A stretch of 64,000 nt of DNA from Trissonchulus latispiculum (lineage: Eukaryota; Nematoda; Enoplea; Enoplida; Ironidae): contig JASAND010020624.1 in assembly GCA_030248195.1 (NCBI GenBank), forward strand, positions 58,501 through 122,500, given 5' to 3'. The position numbers and the translations under genes are program-made. This document shows positions 32,960 to 44,608 of this stretch, piece by piece. The first letter of the stretch is position 1, and the number at the start of each line of letters is the position of its first letter. The notes beneath the pieces are model-generated. The model did not search any database, was not told where the DNA came from, and saw only the letters and a program-made list of their open reading frames with translations.

Positions 32960-35895
32960 AGGGGAATCGTGTACCAATGTACATGAATTTCACTACTACC
33001 CTCGAGTTGATGAAAAGCAAAAATTTTGATTAACAAAATAGCCACTGTCGTACTCTACCAATCAGTCGATCAATCGATCAGCCATTCAAGCCAATCATTC
33101 ACTCATCCAATCAATGTAGACCACAAGAAACACACAACCTCATCCTTACCCTGATACTTGCAGTCTCCAACACAGACAACGAAAAGCAGCTTTTTGTGTT
33201 GGTTTTATTTCGGTTTATTTAGGTATTAAAAAACCATAACTAAGATAAGGAGTCCTATCAATGTTTGGCACAGGAACTACTGCTTGTACCTAGACCAAGG
33301 AAAAATGGTCATAATAGGCAAACCCACAACCAAAAATTAGTAAATTATATATTTTAACTCTTCTAGAGCAGACAACACGGAGAGAAGTAGAGAGATGGGA
33401 AGGAAAGACAGAAGTGACAGAAGAGGGAATGCGACAGGCATAGGTTGGAATGAGATAGAGGGAAAGAGAACGTATATATAAAAGCGAGAAATTAGCAGGG
33501 ACTTTTAGGAAAAGCTAAATAAAGTTAAGCAGATTTTGGAGAGGGGGACTTCTTCTTCTCCGCTTCTTCGTTATATAGTTTAGAATGGACGCCATATTCA
33601 GTTAGAGTTGAAAAGACACACGCAATGGCTTTGCATAACAAACTAAGATGACGGAACCCACTACTATACTGAGAAAGCAGGCATGTCTGTCTCTTTGCAT
33701 TTTATACGGCTGAGGCTTAGGATTTAAGCCAAAACGTATTATTATTTCCCATCTAATTTATATATACAACTAAGCCTTATATGAGACATGTCCATATATA
33801 TCAAATATATAACCCTCCTTAACATTATATATATAACGGGCCCCTAGAACTGAATCTAATAAGAACTCTAGATCAATATAATGTATTAAAGATATAAAAT
33901 GTAATTTATGCCAGAGACGCTAGCCTGGCCTTGTTGAGGTTATTTTCCTCATTTTGACGTGAATTCTCTAATAAATTAACTAAAATCGGACATTAAAAGA
34001 AGGAGACCCAAGACCATTGCTTCGGTCCCTTCTACCCTTAATTATCTCCACATATCCAATTTACATACACACTTAATATACATACCTCAAACATCAACTC
34101 TATTCAAAAAAATTTACGTATGCATGTATGTAGTTGGAACATTCTTACAATAACAATTTCTGTGCGTACAGTGCCAAATGAGTTAGTTATGACGTAAATA
34201 AGGGTTAACATGTATTATTATAGACTATTTATACTTCATCCACGTCAGATAATTTATTTATAAGCACTGTTTGTTATTTAGTGAGTTAAGAAAGAACAGG
34301 AAGAAAATTGGATAATAAAAACATGACATTTCTGACAGAACTATAGAGATAACAATTAACAATTGCTGCACTGCTTACGGGCCCGAAAGATTTGGAAACC
34401 GGAAATGAGAAAAATAACAATTTTAGTACAAAAAATAAAATGCCAGACAAAACTAACAAAGATGAACAAGTTATGTATATAACTAAATTTGCATATTCGA
34501 CGAGATTGAAAACCAGTGGATGACAAATTTAGACCGTAGCTGAAAAAAAGGCAAAAATCGATTTAATCAAATTTATTCACCGCTTCCGAATAAATCAGCT
34601 ATATATATAATTTCGGACTTTTATCTGTCAATAAGTATATATCATATGGTAACGTGTGCTGGATGGCGGGTGGCCACAGGGATCAATACTTGCGTTAAAT
34701 ATACGTACTGCTGTAGGGTGTTACCCAATACCCACCTTACTCAATACTCAATACTTTTCTCTCGAAAATCTGTCCAATGATTCTCAACACCTTCGCTTCA
34801 ATTCGTGTTTGAGAAAATCCTTGCCTTGTATTGCCCAAATACTCATTCTTACTTTCTGATACAGATCGATACTTCGATTTCCTAAGCCAACGTTAACCTC
34901 ACTTAATCCCCGGAAAAAGTAATATATATATATATATAGATATAAATATCCGTTTTAGACACAGATGCAATGACAAAATTATTACTGATAAGCCGACGCC
35001 AAACCATTAACACAAGCTATGGACCGACTTCTAACAAAGAAACTAATTAAAACCTAAAACCAATACAGCAGAGAAATAAATGTAGGATATTTAGTGAACT
35101 AAACAGGACCACAACATTTAACACATACATGAAAAAGGGGGGCGACAAATAAACCAGAAGGCTCTAGAGAGAGGAAAACATAACATATGCCTTAATAATA
35201 TATTTGAGTATAACGAACCTATGAATTTATGCAAACGTTAAAACCCTCAAATAGGAGGGCTGTCTCTCCCCTTCTTTTGGTATATCTAATTCTGAGCAAA
35301 TTTATGCGGTATTGATTAAACATAATTAGTTTTCGTTATTACTCTCTTCCATTCAAATTGGACTTCAAAAAGACGTTTCTAGCATACCTTTCTAGCCTTC
35401 ATATTAAAATGTATGGCATTACTGATATTAAATATATATAGTTTCATTACATATATGCCTATATATAAGATACAGAATATATAAGTTTTTATTTTATGTG
35501 CCAACTTCTAACATTAATGTGAATGGGGGCACCTCGATATGAGAAGAGAAGGAACCCAATTTATTTTAGACTTTTTAGAAAATAACTTAGTTGAAAATGT
35601 TAAGTTTGCATTACGTATCTGTATCAACCATTTGTTAATGTGGTTTTTTAGGAAATAAAAGTGTTTGGGAAACGTAGCAACTAATTTACAAATAATATAT
35701 TGCAAAAATTTCTTATTCAGCTAAAAGTAAATGTAAATTAAATAAATGTAAATGTTTACCTATTATGTAAACTATGTATGCTTCCTTGTGAATAATATGT
35801 CTAAATTGATTTTCAAAATATGCAAAACTTAGTAGTTTCTAACTACTGTTCCCATGTCTGTCTTTACTTAATCTCCAAATTTTAACTTTTCATCG
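32960..35895. other. AT-rich intergenic DNA, no gene seen
   Basis: Contains short purine-rich stretches (about 33365-33480) and TA runs (about 34925). No gene, RNA or bounded transposon is supported. Confidence 0.5.
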
Positions 35896-35909
35896 TTTGT
35901 CCCGACAGA

Positions 35910-36640
35910 AGATATCCTATTTTCACCACAGTAGCCGCTTAGGTCGCTTTTTTTGGGCGATTTTTCGACCTTCTCCGATTTTGCTCATTTTTACATATTT
36001 TGTACTCCCAATGGGTCCGCGAAACAAGACAAGTGATTTTTGCGCAATATTGCTTCTATCGTTCTGTAGAGCCCTTCAAAGGTGACTCCGACATGTGTTA
36101 AACATAGGAAAATGAAAAAGTTAAGGTAAAAAAGTTTGTGTCCAAAAAGTTTTTCGCTGTGTAAGAAACTCAGCTCTGAAATTTTTTCACCCTTGTTAAG
36201 GACATAATGCAGAGTGCAGCGAGTGACTTTGGTGCAATTCTGCTGAGAATTAAAATTTTGGCAAAGTTTTAAAGTCAGAATTTGTGAAAATTCCGAGTTT
36301 GGCTATTTGCCAAAATTCCAATTCTCAACAGAATTGCACCAAAGTCACTCGCTGCACTCTACATTATGTCCTTAACAAGGGTGAAAAAATTTCAGAGCTG
36401 AGTCTCTTACACAGCGAAAAACTTTTTGGACACAAACTTTTTTACCTTAACTTCTTCATTTTCCTATGTTTAACACATGTCGGAGTCACCTTTGAAGTAC
36501 TCTACAGAACGATAGAAGCAATATTGCGCAAAACGCACTTGTCTTGTTTCGCGGACCCATTGGGAGTACAAAATATGTAAAAATGAGCAAAATCGGAGAA
36601 GGTAGAAAAATCGCCCAAAAAAGCGACCCCCCCCCTTTAA
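35910..36640. mobile_element. Foldback element (about 700 bp)
   Basis: The arms are inverted copies of about 340 bp. Example pairs: ggcgatttttcgaccttctc at about 35957 and its complement near 36600; gcagcgagtgactttggtgc near 36216 and its complement near 36340. The loop is about 50 bp near 36250-36310. No coding frame is conserved across arms. Confidence 0.8.
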
Positions 36641-39600
36641 GAACGCTGAAGCTTAACCGCTGCTAAGGATGAATACCTACAGAAATGGGCGAAATACAAC
36701 ACGACCTAAAAATCAGCGGTATGTCAAGAAGTTACAGATTTGAAAAATAAGTCCGTGCAGACACATGCTCAGAGAAAACATAGATATTTGTTCAATATGC
36801 CCCACTCCATTTGACAGTATTGGGCGTTTACAGCATATTTCTGAGATGTAAAGCCAAACAAGGTGCGGTGCATGGATAACGTTGTTGTAGGAAAGGAATA
36901 TTCGGATCTCACATAATCACATTCCAACTAATTATGTAGGTGAGGCGAGAGCACAATCAATGAATAAGATTCGGCAAATGGAAGCGAGAATCATTTGTCG
37001 CATAAATATATCCAATAGAATCGATAACAGAGATTGTTGCTCTGCCGTCGGGTATTTCGCTCGACCCACTCCGTCTTCTACTGTTCTGATTGGCTGAAGA
37101 CCTGGCCGTGCAAAAATTTCACTGAAGGTTTCAATGAACTATATCAGTTTAACCGAGATCCTTCCTGAACGAAACGAACCATCTGTTTTGTTCATACATA
37201 CAAATAATAGTAAAAACTATGAACTTTAAAAACTCAAGGAATAGAAATTGTTGCCAGCCTCACGACATGCATGCTTTTAAAACGATATAAGTTTAATAGC
37301 AAAGTTAGATGAGTTCTGAGTTGAGACAAGCGACTGACAGCCTATAAAATGAAAAGCAGTTTCCCTTCCGTCATGGGGGCTTCTCTCTCACAACTAACTC
37401 AGTCGCAACTAGTCTGTCCAGTACTAAATAAAATAAAATAAACTTATACACGTATACACAACATTTTAAGTATAGGTGGAGGGCTAAAGCCTCACCAGAA
37501 AGCTGAGTAGAAATATACATAGTCCATTGGAAAATGCTAACAAGTTTAAAAGTATGCACGTTTATAAAACGGCTTATAGAAAAGAAAAAGTAAAGTAGTA
37601 TAGGGGGCTGTTATAGAGCCTAGATATGCGTTTGGGACCCCCTATAGAAAATTTTATTACTTACTCTTAAAGCTTGTCTCAAACACTACGATGTATAGTT
37701 TAATATTTAAACAAAATATCTCTACACAACACATATGCTTTAGTAGTTATAGAGGTCTCTAGAGAACTTATGTTAGCATCAAAAATTTTTGCAAAATGCA
37801 GGACGTGCTAGGCTATACTAGCTTTAAACAGTCTTGCAATGAATAAACTAAAACCACTTTATGCTAGCAAAGGGGGGCGTTTTACGATATATATATCTGA
37901 CAAACGAAGAAGGTTTTAGAAGTAAGCAAATATCTCTCTTTGCGTTCCACCTTTTATTGCAATAAGTATATTGCTTTTTCACGCCTCTTTAGTTAATGGC
38001 TTGCATTAAAATTTTGCTGTAGCTTGGTCCTAGAAATACCAGAAAAAAACGAGAAAAATGCTCCCGACGTGTTGTCATCATATATACATGTGTCGTCGTA
38101 ATATTGATTAATTTCGAATTTTCAAAATCAAACATACTCAATATATACTTTATTTAATCAATCTAGCTTTTGAAACAAATTACGAAAACGGAAAATTCTA
38201 CTATGTACTACTAATGTACTAATAAACTATCTTAATTATTATATACATATTTGCAGTATAATTTGAGCCTACAGTCTATTGATTCCAAAATGGAACTTTT
38301 TCAGATTCAGTTCGATCTTTTGCGCTTTCCCCAAGTCCTAACATTTTTGACTGACTTTTTGATCAGAATGTAATGGGTGCATACCTATACTGGAAGCTGA
38401 TGGAATCAAAAATTCAAAAACTTTAGAATTTTAAAAAGTTTAAATTTCAAATTTTGGTTTGGTATGGGGGCACCAAGGGAACCAAACATTTTTTTAAAAC
38501 AATTTTGCTGAAAACAAAAGTATATATATTTTGAAACTACTGTCTATTGGGGCAAGGGGTAAAAGCTGGTCGAAACTGATCCTCTCTTGCCTACTTCCGT
38601 AGGAGTATGATGCTTGGTTTATTTTTTCTCTGCTATTAGTTACTTTACTATATACTTATTTTTGATTTCTGTTGCTAATTTTATGCCTGTGTTTATTCAC
38701 TATATTGAAGTAAACTCTTCTTCAGATTCATTTCAGATAACTACATAATAAAAGAATTTAGTTTGGGAACTTAATTCCTGATTATCTTAGCAAAACTTTA
38801 GTTTCATAAAAGAATTTAAAAATACTGCACTGATCTAGTACATACATATGTACCTTACTAAGCACGTATACATACGACACAAAAATCTAACTATACAGCA
38901 AAATATATGCTAATAGGATTGATCAGAAAATATAGGTTTAGTTTACAGTGACGAAAATTTGGTTTATTTTCATTTGCACAAATACCATAACAAATGCATA
39001 CTATTTTTAAAATGTAATAAAATTTTAAAAAGATTTCTAAAACCGGGTTATGAAGGCACAGGCCAAGTAAAATGTGCGCAAATAGAAATGAATAGAAAAT
39101 GTAATAATTTTTCAGCGTGGTTAGATTAAACATTCGCATGTGCACTTTATTTTGTCAATTTTTTGCAAATTTTAAATCACGAACAGAAATTGCACAACTA
39201 AAGCTCGTAAAATTAGGTTTCCAAAATGTGTATTATAAATTACGCGCAACTACAACAAAAGTCTCCACATTAGGCAAATAGTCAGCAAATTTTTTTATTT
39301 TTACAAACAAACACAGACATATATAGGGCATAATAGATACTCTGGGAATGTTAACAGTTTCTAGATACAATTCTTAAATTTATTACGAAGAAAATGCCTC
39401 CTGTAACCTACGTATAGCATGCATCGATTCCTTTGGTTTATATGCAGACTGTGGAGCAGTCAATAAATAATATGAATTTCAAGAATAAGAAACAAAAAAT
39501 TTATTCAAAACTATGTACGTTTGCTGTGAATCTTTAAATGATCTTTCTCAGTGTCAATAATTGCATGTGGACACTAGAGATGAGGGTTTCGGCTCGCGGC

Positions 39601-39933
39601 TCGACTCGAATGGTCTGGCGAGCCGAGCCCAGGCGGCTACAATTGCTTCCGAGAAGCTCCATCCAACTGACCGCAATGAGAAATTTCAATTCAATCAGAT
39701 TTCACTGTACTATTTCCGTAGCTTTCAATCAGACACAACAACAGACAGTAAAGTTAATTTTGAGGTACGTGCACGTTCTTTAGTATTCAACATAACAGCT
39801 TAATTTTTGTATACCTACATGCGTTCTTTTCTTAGCTTTCTTTATTCTTAATACTATTACCAAGAGTACATCTATTACACCAACCAAATCAATTTAGTTC
39901 AAATGTTACATAGCATGTCTCCAAAGTTCAGCT

Positions 39934-39934
<1 letters not shown>

Positions 39935-39971
<37 letters not shown>
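39935..39971. repeat. (GT)n microsatellite
   Basis: About 18 GT units; the mirrored (CA)n at 61330-61376 is longer, a length difference between the two arms. Confidence 0.95.
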
Positions 39972-39972
<1 letters not shown>

Positions 39973-40456
39973 CCGATAGAGTGGTATCATTGTGTACTTG
40001 TTTAGACCATATTTAAATTTTCACTCTTTCAATTAGGTAAAAGGTAAAGTGGCTTCCAGAGAGAACTCCACCCTACAGAAGATACAGTACTTATCACCGG
40101 ATTCTCAGCCTGCCTAGATCTATGGTCTGTGGAAGGGGGCAGCCCTTCATCAGGCCATACGCGAGAACACAGACTCCTATTATACCGTCCCACCGCAGTG
40201 GTACCCATGCACCGACCAATTCAGGACGGACAGCAGGGTGGGTTGGCTAGAGCTCACGGCGAACCGTTATAAGCTTAGTCCCTTGTTGAGGAGATTTAGG
40301 AAAGCTTTGTGGCTGGTAAGACTTGCACCACCGACTATCGGATCAGTGTCGGGCGGACCGGACAACTCGGCTTGTCGATCACCCTTTTAGTTGGTCATGG
40401 CAAGTGGGAATAGGACCGTAAGACTGACCAATTGTTAAGTTTGTCATGTTGTCATG

Positions 40457-40999
40457 CTGTCACATAGTGTTTTAGAACGGCCGGGCAGCCGGCGGCCGGC
40501 CGCCGGCCGGCCGGCGGCTTTTCGGCCGGCTGCCGGCCCGACTGAGCGTCTGGCCGTCGGGCCGGCGGCCGGCCGTTGGCCGTTCGGCCGTTCAGCCACC
40601 GGCTGGCCGTTGGCCGGCGGCTGGCCGCCGGCCTAACACAAATATTGGTAGTTAACACTGCAATTTGAACAGAGCTACGAATATTTACAAAATAAATTCA
40701 AGACTGAAGGTGAACTTTATCCAAGTAGATAAGGTAAAAATTGTTTTCATTGTCTTTGTAATGCAAAATTTAAATATTTAACAATTTTCTGGCTCAGACA
40801 TTCAAAAATATGTGTTGCTAGCCGCCGGCCAGCCGGCGGCCGGCCGGCCGGTGGCCGCCGGCCAAGAACGGCCAACGGCCGGCCGGCCGGCCGTTGGCCG
40901 GCGGCCGGCCGGCCGTTGGGCGGCGGCCGGCCGGTCACATTTTTGGGCGGCCGGCCGCCGGCCGGTTCCACCCGGCCGTTCTAAAACACTACTGTCACA
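40457..40999. mobile_element. hAT-like MITE with GGCCGGCC repeats (left arm)
   Basis: Termini TAGTGTTTTAGAACGGCCGG and complement bound 40465-40991; an exact 8-bp duplication CTGTCACA lies at 40457-40464 and 40992-40999. The TAGTG start and 8-bp duplication fit the hAT superfamily. Both terminal regions (about 40480-40640 and 40820-40980) are arrays of GGCCG/CCGGC units around a unique AT-rich core. Confidence 0.88.
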
Positions 41000-42328
41000 G
41001 CTGTAGTGATGTTTACGCTGTCCTGTTTTGTTTCAGTTTCAGTTTCAGTTTCAGTTTCAGCTCCACTTTCAGAAAGGTTTCAGCTTCAGTTTCAGCTCAA
41101 AATTTGTTCTAGTTTCAGTTTCAGTTTCAGTTTCAGCTCGTAGTTTAGCTTAGTTTCAGTTTCAGTTTCAGCTCCAAATTTGTTCTAGTTTCAGTTTCAG
41201 TTTCAGCTCTGACTAAAATGAGTTTCAGTTTTAGTTTCAGTTTCAGCTCCAAGTTTTTTTAGTTTTCAGTTTCAGTCCAAGTCTTTTATAGTTTTCAGTT
41301 ACAGCTCTGACTAAAATGAGTTTCAGCTTTTGTTATCCTCTATGTTATCCTTATGTTATGCTAATCAAATTAATTAACTGCTGGTGAGACGGGTTCCAGA
41401 TGTGCTATTCAATGATATAGCCTAATACGTGTGGAAGCACAGCGTGTGAGTTCGCACTGTCTTCTCGGTCCTTCCTCAGAATCAGCATGACAGCGTCATC
41501 CTCCAGAACCCGCAAGAAGGCAATTTAATTAACCTTAAATTTGGGGATTTTTAGTTGTTGGTGCTAGGCTCCTTGTCCTTCTCCTTATGTAATGATTTTA
41601 TAAAAAAGGTTGTTAATTAAGTTGGGGAAATCTTAAAATGACTATTTAATAATCTGAAAAAAAGAAAATTAATTAGAAACAGATCAAATAAACATTGCCT
41701 GCCATACAGTCGTATTTTAACATTTTAATGTATTTAATTTTAACGCATTTAATGCATTTTAATGCATTTTAATGCAATGATGCTAAAGTTTTCATGCAGC
41801 ATTACTTGTCACTCTGTTATGTACAATTTTGGTCTGTTCTGTAAAAAGCACTAGTTAAACCTAAACGTATATATTTGCTGGAAGTTTACATGCTGGGAAC
41901 AGGACCCAGTTTTTGAAACACTCGTCTATGCTAAACATGCATACGCTAGAGCTGAAACCTATTTCAGCTTCAGCGAGAGCTGAAACTAGTTTCAGCTTCA
42001 GCGAGAGCTGAAAATAATTTCAGCTTCAGCGAGAGCTGAAACTAGTTTCAGTCTTAGTGTGGAGCTGAAACTGTTTCAGTTTCAGTTTCAGCTCCAAAAT
42101 AGTTCTAGTTTCAGTTTCAGTTTCAGCTCAAAAGTTATTTTAATTTCAGTTTCAGTTTCAGTTTCAGTTTCAGCTCTCACTTCGACTAAGTTTCAGTTTC
42201 AGTTTCAGCTCCAAATCTGTCATGGTTTCAGTTTCAGTTTCAGTTTCAGCAACTGAAACTGAAACATGTACAAGCTGAAACTAGGTTTCAGTTTCAGTTT
42301 CAGCTGCTGAAACAACACTACACAGCTG
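40996..42328. mobile_element. hAT-like element with TTTCAG arrays (left arm)
   Basis: Bounded by TAGTGATGTTTACG at 41004 and, in reverse, TAGTGTTGTTTCAG ending 42320, with an exact 8-bp duplication CACAGCTG at 40996-41003 and 42321-42328. Terminal regions are hexamer arrays (TTTCAG)n broken by AGCTCCAAA-type spacers. A unique core of about 600 bp lies at 41330-41940. Its left duplication overlaps the right duplication of the neighbouring GGCCGGCC element, so one inserted into or right beside the target of the other. Confidence 0.85.
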
Positions 42329-42643
42329 TCATACTTTATGTATTATAAGCGTGACACATGACATCCCCTACACGCCAATGGCTGATCCCCCCGCAAATTG
42401 GACCCATCACTTCAAAGGAATTCGCACGCTATGTTTGTGTTCTAAAGCTCGAAGCAGACACAATACTCGCGCACGTAGTGCTAGTGTTTTCGAGCTTTAG
42501 CACACAAACATAGAACGAGTGAGCGTACTCCCGTTTCGGCTAGGTACCAAATTGCAGTCAGCCGTTAGCGAGCAGAGGATGTGTCACGCATATAATACAT
42601 AGACTATTACAGCAGTCATACTCTTATGTATTATGTACTCTTG
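42329..42643. mobile_element. MITE, CAAGAGTACATAAT family, copy 5 (left arm)
   Basis: The right end ...ATTATGTACTCTTG (42643) and the internal CCCGTTTCGGCTAGGTACC and GAGCTTTAGCACACAAACA blocks identify the family. The left terminus lacks the CAAGAGTAC end, probably lost where the TTTCAG element abuts it. Confidence 0.8.
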
Positions 42644-42649
42644 AGTCTT

Positions 42650-44608
42650 TCAAATCTTAGTGGAATTTTCACGTTCTGGCTACACTTATAGGTTTCTGCG
42701 CTAAACTACACTGAAATGAACTGAATTATAAATTCAGAGTCCAGAATTCTGAGCCAGATCCAGAAGTCACAAGCCGATCTTGAAATGGATCCTAGTTTTA
42801 AACACTTCATCCTTGACTCTGGATACACCTCCACCATGAAGCCGGATCCTGTATTTACAAGCCGATCTCGAAACCAATTCTGAAGCTACAAGCCAACCCT
42901 AAAGTGGAACCTGTTCTTACACACCCGATCCTGGACTCAGGATCTACTCCAAACTCAATCCTGAAAAGGAGCCTTTTTTAGTCACCACATCCTGAAATTG
43001 ATCATCCTGGTTGTCACATCCTCAATAATGTTGCTGGTTTCTTTCAAGTCTTTACTTGACGAAAATTTTTACAATGTAACCTTCCAATTAAACCATAGTT
43101 CAATTATCTCACAAACTTGTTTTAAAGATGTTTTCAGTTTTGAAAATACTGTTATATTTTGATTTGATAGTTACTAATTATATTATGTAAGCTATTTGTT
43201 TTAACTGTCTGCTTTAATCACCGACTTTATTTTGTAAAATTTCAAGTAAACCGTATATATTTGTTTAAATATCTAGTCTGAGTGCCACAGTAGCCTAGTC
43301 AGTCACCAAATACTTTTTGGAAGTAGTTTAAATGGAGTTAAAGATTATAAAACACCTAAAAACAAAGTTTAAAAAAGCTTCAATAGGGGATACAAAACTT
43401 TGGTAAAACTATTATAAACTTCCGGCATTAAATACTACTCAAGGTTGTAAAAGCATTGAATCTTTCGGCCCTAATCCCTTAAACCTATTTCTTAATAACG
43501 ATTCTTGAAACACAATCTTGAAATGATGATATTAGGATAAATGATACAAATTGAAGGGCACTTCAAAAATTTCAAAATTGAACAGGAGACGAAATTTGTT
43601 TATCAATTGCTCTATGTAAAACCGTAGCCAAGAAAACCATGAAACGTATTCCGAAGCTCCAACTAGACACACACCACCTAGAAGGTGGAGCTTGCAGGGC
43701 TTAAGCGTACTGTACATACCTTGTCTTAAAAGCTATAAACCACCGTCACCATAAAAGGAATTCTCCAATCTCAACTTTATTATATTTAGTACACAATTAA
43801 TACACATTTTAAAAGGTTCTACAGAAATGTGGACATCGAAAAACATACTATTTGCAGATTCAGCAAGTAACGCTAGATAAAGCCCCAAGCCCTAGTCAGT
43901 AACCACTATTTCTAAGCGTATACACATATTTTCGAAAAAGTGGCAATCCACAGTGTTGTGAAAAATATCCCCCCTCTCAATTCTTTCATTTGTTGCAAAG
44001 ACCATCACAAAAACACTGATCGCATTAAGATCATGGCACAACAGGATATCCTATCATTATCGATGCCAAAACAATGAAAAATGAAAGATGAACAGAATTA
44101 AGTTACATAATAATATAAACTGTGCTGACAAACAAATTGCAAATATATAACACAGCTACATTGTCTAGTGGAACGACAAATTGGACACAACAATAAACAG
44201 GCTATACATTTACTTTACACGGTGCGAAGAGATGAATCAGCCAGCAAAACAATTTATTAGAACATTTTTGCATTATTTTTGTTCTATAAAGAGATAGAAT
44301 TCCCTGAACACCATGTTGCAAAGTATCAACAGTAAATATAAACCTAACTGTATCTTTCACTGACACAAAATTAGAAATCCGTAAGTGGTCTAATAAAACA
44401 AAAGTAAGAAAAAGGATCACCCAATTTAATAGAATAGAAGCATATAAATCAGTTATCGCCAATGATGTAAAGGTATGCTTACATCACTGCCGCCGGTGGG
44501 CACACGAAAAAAACATGGTTCTAAGCAGCTGTAAAAAAACACAAATTTAGGGGTCGACAGATCAAAAGACAAAGTACCTAAAGAAAGGGGGCCGGGGCCT
44601 GATAATCG
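42650..44608. other. Left-arm DNA downstream of DNAJA, no gene seen
   Basis: Contains an array of diverged direct repeats around 42740-43030, of the type GATCCTG-AGTTACAAGCC-GATCCTGAAA, then AT-rich sequence. No gene recognised apart from the DNAJA 3' UTR next to 44608. Confidence 0.45.

Noticed and set aside
38891..39145. 84-codon frame repeated identically in the right arm (62595-62849)
   Set aside because: Identity follows from the recent inverted duplication; there is no codon-level conservation signal or known family.
40452..41006. Arg/Pro/Ala-rich open frames through the GGCC arrays
   Set aside because: They occur on both strands as a by-product of GC-rich simple repeats within a MITE.
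41030..42310. Regular TTTCAG arrays considered as CRISPR-like or satellite DNA
   Set aside because: Units are tandem hexamers without unique spacers, lie inside a transposon with terminal repeats and an 8-bp duplication, and the genome is eukaryotic.
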